Source: M3007 sp033764075
Lineage (GTDB): Bacteria; Bacteroidota; Bacteroidia; Chitinophagales; Saprospiraceae
Assembly (NCBI GenBank): GCA_033764075.1
Contig: JANRJH010000020.1
Coordinates: 79,420-143,419 of the forward strand
Direction: 5' to 3'
Length of the DNA stretch: 64,000 bases
Part shown: positions 53,194 to 60,774 of the stretch, in pieces
Position numbering within the stretch: the first letter of the stretch is position 1
How the letters are laid out: each line of letters begins with the position of its first letter
The notes under the pieces: model-generated
Told to the model about the DNA's origin: nothing
Seen by the model: only the letters and a program-made list of their open reading frames with translations
Databases searched by the model: none
Program-made: the position numbers and the translations under genes

Positions 53194-53985
53194 ATGAATA
53201 CAATTCGACATCTTTTACGGGCATGGCTGCTGCTTGCCTGCGCCCTGCCGGCTTCCGGCCAACCTTTAGGGCTTTCTTTGCCGGTGATCAACAATGCCGT
53301 TCCGGGCCAGATTGTGGCCGTTCCACTGACGGTGACCAACTTTGACAGCGTGGTTTCTGCGCAGTTTGTGATTGCCTGGGATTCGGATGTGCTGTCCCTG
53401 CTGACGGTCACCAACTTCAACCTGCCCAATCTGGACATTGAGGATTTCAACTTCAACGATACGAGCAATGGCGTGCTGCGCTTTTTGTGGCTGGGCCCGG
53501 TCAACGGCGCGACGGTTCCCAATGGTTCGGCGATCTACCTGATGCTGTTTCAGGTTGTTGGGCCGCAAAATTCCGGCTCTGCGGTGTCGGTGACCGAACT
53601 GCCGCCGCTGACGTTTTTTGAAATGACCAAAGCGAACGGCGAGATACTGGAAATCAACGATGTAAACATCCAAAACGGATTCGTGGCGGTGGGCTACTCG
53701 GTGGGCACGAAGTCGCCACAGACGGAATTATGGCCGGTACAGGTTTATCCCAACCCGGTAACCGAGGTCTCAAAGGTCTATTTTGAGCTGGAGGAGGCCC
53801 GGGCGGTTTCCATGGAATATTTTGACGGGTCGGGCCGCTTGCTTTCGGCGCAAACCCAATTCCTTTTTGCAGGTAAACATGGCATGGAAATTGCCTATTT
53901 GAATTCAGACCAGCCGGCACTCCCATGCTTTCTGGTGCTCCGTTCCGGTTCGCAGCGCGCCGTTTTGCCGCTTCTCCGGTTTTGA
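53194..53985 (+). CDS. Small cohesin-like T9SS protein
   Basis: The 263-residue protein has a signal peptide ending LPASGQ. A single cohesin-like beta-sandwich occupies residues ~25-170: LSLPVINNAVPGQIVAVPLTVTNFDSVVSAQFVIAWDSDVLSL, a FLWLGPVNGATVPNGSAIYLMLFQVVG strand pair, and LTFFEMTKANGEIL. The last ~80 residues form a T9SS sorting domain (VQVYPNPVTEVSKVYFELEEARAVSMEYFDGSGRLL). The pattern (G-x-x-V-x-V-P-(L/V)-x-(V/L)-x-N, then F-x-(I/L)-x-(W/Y)-(D/N)-x-x-(V/L)-L) repeats three times in the next gene. Cohesins bind dockerins, and one dockerin-like module is encoded just upstream, so a partner relation is possible. Confidence 0.78.
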   Translation: MNTIRHLLRAWLLLACALPASGQPLGLSLPVINNAVPGQIVAVPLTVTNFDSVVSAQFVIAWDSDVLSLLTVTNFNLPNLDIEDFNFNDTSNGVLRFLWLGPVNGATVPNGSAIYLMLFQVVGPQNSGSAVSVTELPPLTFFEMTKANGEILEINDVNIQNGFVAVGYSVGTKSPQTELWPVQVYPNPVTEVSKVYFELEEARAVSMEYFDGSGRLLSAQTQFLFAGKHGMEIAYLNSDQPALPCFLVLRSGSQRAVLPLLRF

Positions 53986-54031
53986 GCATAACCAATCTTT
54001 AATTTTTTCATCCCTTACCAACAGTTAAAGA

Positions 54032-57000
54032 ATGAAGCCGATTACGTACCTCCTTTGCGTAGGCTTGCTGTGCCTATGGGCGCCGCTCTTCAGTCAGGTG
54101 ACGACCACGTTTTCACCTGCAAGCCCACAAGCACCCATTGGCGACAGCATCACCCTGCAACTCCGGGTGACCGGATTCACCAACATCACCTCGGTGCAAT
54201 TCCCGATCGCATACAACAGCGCCCTGCTGGAATTCGTATCGATCACCAACCCGGCCCTGCCGGATTTCTCCGTTGCCAACTACTTCAATCAGCCCGCCCA
54301 GAACAAGATCTCGGTCTCCTGGCTGGCCGACCAGTTGAGTTATCCCAACGGGTTCACCCTGAGCGCCAACTCGGCGCTTTTCAGCATCACCTTCCGGGTA
54401 AAGGCCAACGGCACCTCCACGGTCAACCTGGCCAACCTGCCCCCCGGCATCGAGTTTACCAATGCCAGCGGGCAAAACCAGACGGTCAACTTCCAAAACG
54501 GCGGCGTGAGCGTCGTGGGTGGAAACGGCCCCTTTCAGGTGTTCGCCAACACCCTGTTTTTCAACCCCGGCGACACCCTGTGCATGCCGGTGACGGTGAG
54601 AAACTTCGACCTGATTGTGTCTATGCAATACTCCCTGAGATGGGACACCACCGTGGTCAAATTCGTGCGCACGCAGGGGTACGGCCTGCCCAGCCTGGGC
54701 GTAAACAATTTTAACCCCAATGTGCCGGGCAGTCTTGGTTTGGGATGGAACGATCCAACCACCATGGGTGTTTCACGCGCCGACGGCGACACCATATTTA
54801 TGGTGTGCTTCCGGGCGGTAGGAAAACCGGGCGCCAACACACTGGTCAGTTTTGGGGACCTGGTGCCCGGATCACCTGCCGAAGCCGCCAACGCCTCCGG
54901 CGCCGTTGTATGGGAAAGCACCAGCGGCGTACGCGACACCCTGTTCATCAACAGCGTCCGCTTATCGGTGGACAAAGACACGGTAGTGGTCAACCAAACC
55001 GTCTGCAGCGACGTGAAGGTAGCCAATTTTAAAAAAATAACTTCCGTTCAACTCGGGGTGGCCTATAACCCGGCCCACCTGCAGTTCCAGTCCATCCAGC
55101 TGGGCAGCAACCCGCTGGATGCGGTGCTCGGCTCCAACTTCTTCACGTCGAACCCGGGCCAGATTCGATTCGCGTGGAGTGATCCGCTGACTACCGGCGT
55201 GACCTTGCCGGACAACGCTACGATTTTCTCCATCTGCTTCACGGCCATTGGGCCCGCCGGCACCGTTTCGCCCCTGCCCATTCAGGGATTTACCACCCCT
55301 ACGACGTTTGACGTAGAGGTAGCGGACAGCCTCAACGGCCCCATCACGCCATTTCTCTTTAACGGCTCGGTAACCATCGTCGCCCAGCCCCCCTGTAAAA
55401 TCGACATCGCCAACATCACCAACGTGAGCTGCAACGGTGGCAACAACGGCGCCATCAGCACCACGCCTTCCGGCGGCTCCAACTACACCTTCCAGTGGGC
55501 CGGCCCCGGCATCGTGCCCGGCGTGAACAGCACCGTTCAAAACCCGACGGGGCTGACGGCCGGCACCTACACCGTAACCGTGACCTCCGCCGGCGGCTGC
55601 ACCGCCACCAACACGGCCACGGTGACCGGGCCTACGGCCATCCAGAGCAACTTCTCGGTGACCAACGTCACCTGCAACGGCGGCAGCGACGGCGCCATCA
55701 ACATTACGCCTACCGGCGGCACCCCCGGATACTTTTTCAACTGGTCGGGCCCGAGCATCACGCCGGCCACCCAGTCCAACGAAGACCAAACCGCCCTCAA
55801 AGCCGGCAACTACCGCGTGACCATCACCGACACCCGTGGTTGTCAGTACATCTCGCCCCAACTCCAGGTGAGCCACCCCAACGGCATCTCGCTGAACGGA
55901 AACCCGGTCGTGACGCCGGTCTCCTGCGCCGGCGCCCAGAACGGATCCATCAACATCACGGTGACCGGCGGCAGCGGTAGCGGCTACACTTATATGTGGA
56001 GCGGCCCGAACGGCACCACCTTCAATACGGAAGACCTCACCGGCCTGGCCCAGGGCCTGTACCGCGTGACGGTAACCGACGGCAAGGGCTGTACCTCGGG
56101 CAGCAACATTTCCCCGATCAACGTTCCCGGCCCTTCGGGCCCCATCACGGTGACCCTCAGTGCCTCCACCAATGTGACTTGCTTTGGCAACACGGACGGA
56201 TCGGCAACGGTCACGGTGAATGGTGGCACCGCGCCGTTTATTTACGACTGGAAAAATACGGCGAACAACACCACGGTGTCGAACATGCAAAACCCCGCCA
56301 ACCTTCCCGGCGGCACCTTCTCGCTGATCGTGTCGGATGCCGGCGGTTGCACGGCCACCCTGTCGCCCAACGTAACCATCGCCACACCGCCGTCGGCCCT
56401 CACCGTAGCGGTAGGCCAAACCACCAGCGTCACCTGTCCGGGCGGAAACGACGGCAGCATCACCCTCAACGCCTCCGGCGGCTGGGGCGGCGCCACCGTA
56501 GCCTGGACCCCGGCCATCCCCGGGGGTGGCCTCAACCCGACAGGCCTGACCGGCGGCGTCTACACCGCCATCGTGTCCGACCAGGGCGGTTGTAAAGACA
56601 CCCTGGACCCGATCACCATCGCTACACCGCCCGCCTTTACGACGGCGCCGGTGACGGTGACCGACGTGATGCCTTGTGCCGGCGACGCCAACGGATCCGT
56701 TGGCATCACACCCGGCGGCGGCAACGGCGGCCCGTATCAGGTACAATGGCCCGGTGGCCGCAGCGGCGCCCAAATCACCGGGTTGTCCGGTGGCTTCTAC
56801 GCGCCCACCATCACCGACAGCAAAGGGTGCACCTCTGTGCTGCCGGCGCTGGAAGTGTTCGAGCCCAACCCGATCCGCCTGGACAGCGCCACCATTACCG
56901 ATAAATCCGGCAACCAGAACAACGGCGCCATCCAGGTGTATTTCTCCGGCGGTATTTTCCCGCTCGGCTACGTCTGGGACGGCCCCGGCACTTTCTCCTC

Positions 57001-58873
57001 CACCAACCAGAACATCAGCGGTCTCGACGCCGGCGAATACGGCCTGACCGTGACCGACGCTTTCGGTTGTGTGTTCGACACGAGCTTCATCGTGCGGGCG
57101 GATATCGGCGTCGCTGTGGATTCCGTCAAGAATGCCTGCGGCAACGACGGCTGCATTTTCATGACCATGTCGCCTTCTTCGGTGCCACCCTTCACCGTAA
57201 CCTGGGTTGGCGGCTCCGGCCCCCAAATCTTCAACACCCGCGACATCGAACTGTGCGGCTTGTCCGCCGGCTTGTACAACATCACGATTGCCGACAACAA
57301 CGGCAACGCCATACAGGTGCCGACCCAACAGGTGCAGGCCCTGCAGCCCGCCGTCGTCAGCTCGATGGAAACCAATCCGAACGACGACTTCAAGAACGGC
57401 TCGATCCTCCTGACGGGTGTGCCTACCACCTCGGCCTACCAGTTTGTCTGGAACGACGGCTTTATGGGCAACGCCCGCATCAACCTCGACTCGGGTACCT
57501 ACTGCGTGACCATCACCAACCTGAGCTCAGGTTGTACGATGACCAACTGCTACAAACTGACGCGTACATACCCCCCCTTCACTTACTTTGCACAAAAGGT
57601 AAACCCGGATTGTGCGAACACGGAAAACGGCTCGATCACGCTGAGCATTTCCGGTGGCGACGGGCCCAATTACACCTTCCAATGGACGGGCCCCAACGGC
57701 TTCATGGCCACCACGCGCAACATCAGCAACCTCATACCGGGCACGTACACGGTGACGATCACCGATGAGAGCATGGTGCAGCGCGTGTTTGTGGAGACCC
57801 TTACGCCCAATTCAACCCTGGCCGTTTCCAACGTGAACGAAACGTCCAACTACAACGGCTTCCAGGTGAGTGGCGCCACCATGTGCGACGGCGCCGCCAC
57901 GGCGGTGATCACCGGCCAGATGGGTAACGTGTCTGTGACCTGGAGCAACGGCGTAAGCGGCCTGAGCAACACCACGCTGTGCGCAGGCACGTACTCCGTA
58001 ACGGTAACCGACGGACTGGGCTGCCAGGCTGTCTGGGTAGACAGCCTCACGGCGCCGGGCCCCCTGGCGCCCCTCACCCAGGCGGTGAGCGATTTTGGCG
58101 GGTTCAACGTCAGCTGCAACGGAGAGTGCGACGGCATCATGAGCGTACGGGTAAATGGCGGCGTAGCGCCCTACACCGTGCGGTGGCCCAATGGCGAGGT
58201 GGATGTGCTGTCGAATTCCAGCCAGTTCTCCACGGCCATGAACCTGTGCGGCGGCGAGCTGCTGGTGACCGTGACCGACGGCAACAATGTGGTTACCGTA
58301 CATGAAGTGGAAGTGCTGGAGCCTGCGCCCCTCACGGCGTCGTTCTCCGCCATCACGCCCACCCGCTTCACTTCCTGTGATGGCGAGTTGTTGCTCTCCT
58401 CGCCCGGCGCGGTGGGCGACCTCACCGCCACCTGGTCCAGCAACAACGGACAGCAAGGGCAGGGCCCCCGTGCCAGCGGCCTTTGCGCCGGAGAAGTGGT
58501 TTTCTTTGCTGCCGAGGATGAAAACGGCTGCACCCTGGTGGCCAACGACACGGTGCCATACCCCGACGATGGATGCCTGCTGGTGCGCCCAGTGATTACC
58601 CCTGCCGAGCAGGACGGCAACAACGACTTCATGCTCATCACCTGCATTGAATCGGCGCCGGACAACACGGTGGAGATTTACAACCGTTACGGACAGCTGG
58701 TGTTGCCCGTCATTGAGTCGTACCACAACGCAAACAACAACTGGCAGGGTCGTTCCGGCGTGAACAACAACGGCGCTCCGCTGCCCGAAGGCGTGTATTA
58801 CTACATTCTGACGTACACCGACGACGAAGGAAACCGCCAGCAGAAAAAAGGTTACGTAAACCTGCTCCGTTAA
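54032..58873 (+). CDS. SprB-like giant adhesin with three cohesin-like domains
   Basis: The 1613-residue protein has a signal peptide (WAPLFSQ). Residues ~23-450 are three cohesin-like domains (starts near SPASPQAPIGDSITLQLRVTGF, NTLFFNPGDTLCMPVTVRNF and VVVNQTVCSDVKVANF). Residues ~452-1515 carry about 13 SprB-type repeats, recognised by C-x-G-x-x-(D/N)-G-x-(I/A)-x-(I/V) and a W-strand (NVSCNGGNNGAISTTPSGG, NVTCNGGSDGAINITPTGG, NVTCFGNTDGSATVTVNGG); later copies are degenerate. The end is a type B T9SS/CHU_C domain (VEIYNRYGQLVLPV ... LPEGVYYYILTYTD). SprB is the mobile gliding adhesin of flavobacteria. With sprF next, this is probably a SprB-like filamentous surface adhesin. Gliding itself cannot be concluded. 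Confidence 0.85.
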   Translation: MKPITYLLCVGLLCLWAPLFSQVTTTFSPASPQAPIGDSITLQLRVTGFTNITSVQFPIAYNSALLEFVSITNPALPDFSVANYFNQPAQNKISVSWLADQLSYPNGFTLSANSALFSITFRVKANGTSTVNLANLPPGIEFTNASGQNQTVNFQNGGVSVVGGNGPFQVFANTLFFNPGDTLCMPVTVRNFDLIVSMQYSLRWDTTVVKFVRTQGYGLPSLGVNNFNPNVPGSLGLGWNDPTTMGVSRADGDTIFMVCFRAVGKPGANTLVSFGDLVPGSPAEAANASGAVVWESTSGVRDTLFINSVRLSVDKDTVVVNQTVCSDVKVANFKKITSVQLGVAYNPAHLQFQSIQLGSNPLDAVLGSNFFTSNPGQIRFAWSDPLTTGVTLPDNATIFSICFTAIGPAGTVSPLPIQGFTTPTTFDVEVADSLNGPITPFLFNGSVTIVAQPPCKIDIANITNVSCNGGNNGAISTTPSGGSNYTFQWAGPGIVPGVNSTVQNPTGLTAGTYTVTVTSAGGCTATNTATVTGPTAIQSNFSVTNVTCNGGSDGAINITPTGGTPGYFFNWSGPSITPATQSNEDQTALKAGNYRVTITDTRGCQYISPQLQVSHPNGISLNGNPVVTPVSCAGAQNGSINITVTGGSGSGYTYMWSGPNGTTFNTEDLTGLAQGLYRVTVTDGKGCTSGSNISPINVPGPSGPITVTLSASTNVTCFGNTDGSATVTVNGGTAPFIYDWKNTANNTTVSNMQNPANLPGGTFSLIVSDAGGCTATLSPNVTIATPPSALTVAVGQTTSVTCPGGNDGSITLNASGGWGGATVAWTPAIPGGGLNPTGLTGGVYTAIVSDQGGCKDTLDPITIATPPAFTTAPVTVTDVMPCAGDANGSVGITPGGGNGGPYQVQWPGGRSGAQITGLSGGFYAPTITDSKGCTSVLPALEVFEPNPIRLDSATITDKSGNQNNGAIQVYFSGGIFPLGYVWDGPGTFSSTNQNISGLDAGEYGLTVTDAFGCVFDTSFIVRADIGVAVDSVKNACGNDGCIFMTMSPSSVPPFTVTWVGGSGPQIFNTRDIELCGLSAGLYNITIADNNGNAIQVPTQQVQALQPAVVSSMETNPNDDFKNGSILLTGVPTTSAYQFVWNDGFMGNARINLDSGTYCVTITNLSSGCTMTNCYKLTRTYPPFTYFAQKVNPDCANTENGSITLSISGGDGPNYTFQWTGPNGFMATTRNISNLIPGTYTVTITDESMVQRVFVETLTPNSTLAVSNVNETSNYNGFQVSGATMCDGAATAVITGQMGNVSVTWSNGVSGLSNTTLCAGTYSVTVTDGLGCQAVWVDSLTAPGPLAPLTQAVSDFGGFNVSCNGECDGIMSVRVNGGVAPYTVRWPNGEVDVLSNSSQFSTAMNLCGGELLVTVTDGNNVVTVHEVEVLEPAPLTASFSAITPTRFTSCDGELLLSSPGAVGDLTATWSSNNGQQGQGPRASGLCAGEVVFFAAEDENGCTLVANDTVPYPDDGCLLVRPVITPAEQDGNNDFMLITCIESAPDNTVEIYNRYGQLVLPVIESYHNANNNWQGRSGVNNNGAPLPEGVYYYILTYTDDEGNRQQKKGYVNLLR

Positions 58874-58913
58874 ATCACCCACCTTTCTTAAAACAACCAC
58901 CCATTTCCCATAG

Positions 58914-58953
58914 GTTCATACCCGCCCGGCCAACATCGCCGGCGGGTATGAAC
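58914..58953 (+). other. Intergenic hairpin between adhesin and sprF-like gene
   Basis: GTTCATACCCGCC pairs with GGCGGGTATGAAC, extended by three more pairs across a one-base bulge. No T-run follows, so it may stabilise or process the joint mRNA rather than stop transcription. Confidence 0.6.
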
Positions 58954-58972
58954 CACCCAAACTTCGATTGCA

Positions 58973-59920
58973 ATGAAGAAGATACTCTATACCATCGTCT
59001 TTTCCTGCCTGGCAGTCGCCGGCATGGCCCAGGAAGCCGCTGTTTACTCCCAATATCAGTTTTACCCCATTCTGGTGAACCCGGGCTACACCGGCTTCAA
59101 TGAAAAGCATGATTTCGTTGGAAACGCCCGGTCTACCTGGTCCGGGTTCCCGGGGCGCCCCACCACCTACACGGCCATGTACAGCGGGCCGGTGGGCGAC
59201 AAGCTGGCACTGGGCGGCGGCATCTTTTCGGAGAACGTAGGTGACATGAACACGTTCAAAATCCAGTTGAACTACGCCTTCCGCTTTAAGCTCCAGAATA
59301 CGAAAATCGGCATTGGCCTGTCCACCGAATTCCTGAACAGCAACATCGACAACGCGCTACTGTCCAACCCGATCGTGAATACCAACGACCCGACCCTGGA
59401 AAGCCTCGCGGAAGGAGAGAGCTATTTCGACGCTTCGGTGGGCACCCACATCCTTTTCGACAACAAGCTGTTCATCAACTTCTCCATGCCCAACACCGTT
59501 CGGGCACGGCTCGACGAAGTGCCGGTAGAAAATGAGGAAGAAGTGGACGACCAGACCGGATTGTTCAAGAACTACATTTTCCACATGGGTTATATCCTCA
59601 ATGTGCAGAGCCAGAATTTCAAGGTGATTCCCTCGCTGGCCCTGCGCAACATTCGCGACGTGCCCTACCAGATTGATCTGAATGTACAGGGCTGGTTTCT
59701 GGAGGACAAACTCATCGCCGGGCTTACATACCGGCCCAGCACCGAGGGTTCCCTGGTGTTCATGCTGGGTACCCGTCTGAAACAATTCCAGTTTACGTAC
59801 TCCTACGACGTCGCTTTCTCCGATTTCCAGCAATACAACAGCGGCTCGCATGAGCTGGGGATGTCATTCAGCTTTGAGCGCAAAACCAAGGTGCAAATGG
59901 AGCCGATCCCCGGAAACTAA
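58973..59920 (+). CDS. PorP/SprF-family outer-membrane protein
   Basis: This 315-residue protein belongs to the PorP/SprF family, which assists secretion and attachment of type B T9SS cargo. In Flavobacterium, SprF is needed for SprB. Landmarks are the signal peptide ending GMAQ, YSQYQFYPILVNPGYTGF, the TWSGFPGRPTTYTAMYSGPV segment and repeated barrel strands (KLALGGGIFSENVG, LVFMLGTRLKQFQFTYSYDVAF) up to the final SGSHELGMSFSF. It follows the SprB-like adhesin gene by 99 bases and is followed by a terminator, so the two form one unit. The type B sorting domain of the upstream adhesin agrees with this pairing. Confidence 0.93.
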   Translation: MKKILYTIVFSCLAVAGMAQEAAVYSQYQFYPILVNPGYTGFNEKHDFVGNARSTWSGFPGRPTTYTAMYSGPVGDKLALGGGIFSENVGDMNTFKIQLNYAFRFKLQNTKIGIGLSTEFLNSNIDNALLSNPIVNTNDPTLESLAEGESYFDASVGTHILFDNKLFINFSMPNTVRARLDEVPVENEEEVDDQTGLFKNYIFHMGYILNVQSQNFKVIPSLALRNIRDVPYQIDLNVQGWFLEDKLIAGLTYRPSTEGSLVFMLGTRLKQFQFTYSYDVAFSDFQQYNSGSHELGMSFSFERKTKVQMEPIPGN

Positions 59921-59981
59921 AACCCCATTTAATCCACAAACTGGTTCATAAAGAATTCTTTAACAATTGGTTTTTGGGATG

Positions 59982-60018
59982 GCCTCTCTGCGAAAAGTCG
60001 CTGGAGGGGCTTTTTTTT
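59982..60018 (+). terminator. Intrinsic terminator after the sprF-like gene
   Basis: GCCTCTC and GAGGGGC pair (one G-T) around a 15-base loop, followed by eight Ts. Confidence 0.8.
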
Positions 60019-60072
60019 ATTTTTTAATAGAAATATCCGGACGGTTTATTTGCTTAAATGAGACAAATGGCT

Positions 60073-60080
60073 TACTTTTG
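60073..60080 (+). promoter_or_regulatory. -7 box with a long leader downstream
   Basis: TACTTTTG, an exact TAnnTTTG match. The next full gene starts at 60290, so the transcript would have a ~200-base leader containing a short reading frame and a terminator-like hairpin. Confidence 0.6.
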
Positions 60081-60140
60081 CGATGGTTAAGTGTGGGTCT
60101 TGTTTAAAGGGGCCTGTTACGCATTGCCGTATTTAATCTC

Positions 60141-60197
60141 ATGAAAAAAAATTCAAACATTGGATTCCCTCCAAAGAGGGGAAACGAGTTGTCGTAA
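60141..60197 (+). CDS. Possible 18-residue leader peptide
   Basis: ATG at 60141 opens an 18-codon frame (MKKNSNIGFPPKRGNELS) that ends with TAA at 60195-60197, exactly at the foot of the terminator-like hairpin beginning at 60196. The tandem Pro-Pro falls on a small CCCTC/GAGGG hairpin. The arrangement resembles a transcription attenuator, but translation is not shown by the sequence. Confidence 0.3.
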   Translation: MKKNSNIGFPPKRGNELS

Positions 60198-60243
60198 CGC
60201 GTTATTTCTGTGCTCTTTGTACAGAGATAATGCGTTTTTTTTT
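60196..60243 (+). terminator. Terminator or attenuator in the leader
   Basis: AACGCGTTATTTCTGT (60196-60211) pairs with ACAGAGATAATGCGTT (60221-60236), with two G-T pairs, and the T-run at 60235-60243 follows at once. It lies between the -7 box at 60073 and the ATG at 60290. Confidence 0.75.
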
Positions 60244-60289
60244 GGTTTTTTCCGTTCTAAAAAAACATCATCAACAAATTTTTACACTC

Positions 60290-60730
60290 ATGAAACAAAC
60301 AATTAAGACGCGCATTTTTCGCGTGTTGTCCGTTGCGCTGTTTTTGCTTGGCGGTTTGCTGGCAGCCGGCCGCGCGGAAGCGCAAACGGCCATTCTGGAC
60401 GACATCACGCTTGGGCAGCATCCCGGCCAGCCCTGGGTGTCGGTCGGTGAGGCAATGACCATTCTGGAGGGCACCATTGAAGCGTCGGCCGTTCAACTGG
60501 GGTTTTTGACGCCGGGTACAACCCCTTACGAGAACCTGCTTTTCCACATCACTTATTACAAACTGATTCTTCACCAGTTGGAGGGCAGCGCAACGGTTCC
60601 GAACAGCGTACTGACGGGGCTGGACGAGATGATGACCGTGGAAGGGTATGCTACGGATGTTAATCCGGCCTTTACGACCAATAGCCTGCGTAATGTGTAT
60701 GGGGAAGCGGTAGATCTGCTGACCTATTAA
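60290..60730 (+). CDS. Small secreted protein of unknown function
   Basis: I do not recognise this 146-residue protein. It has a signal peptide (LFLLGGLLAAGRAEAQ) and a short mature part with an even mix of residues (AILDDITLGQHPGQPWVSVGEAMTILEGTIEAS; LLFHITYYKLILHQLEG). No Cys, repeat or sorting domain is visible. The start is ATG 60290, just before the signal, rather than 60230, which lies in the T-run of the leader terminator. It precedes the second HYR giant by 44 bases and is probably co-transcribed with it, so it may assist that protein's secretion or folding. Confidence 0.65.
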   Translation: MKQTIKTRIFRVLSVALFLLGGLLAAGRAEAQTAILDDITLGQHPGQPWVSVGEAMTILEGTIEASAVQLGFLTPGTTPYENLLFHITYYKLILHQLEGSATVPNSVLTGLDEMMTVEGYATDVNPAFTTNSLRNVYGEAVDLLTY

Positions 60731-60774
60731 TCTTTTAATGACACAAAAAATTCATTATTTCATTTACACTGCTC

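Noticed and set aside
54962..57328. 788-residue minus-strand frame opposite the SprB repeats
   Set aside because: Antisense of repetitive coding sequence; composition is not protein-like.
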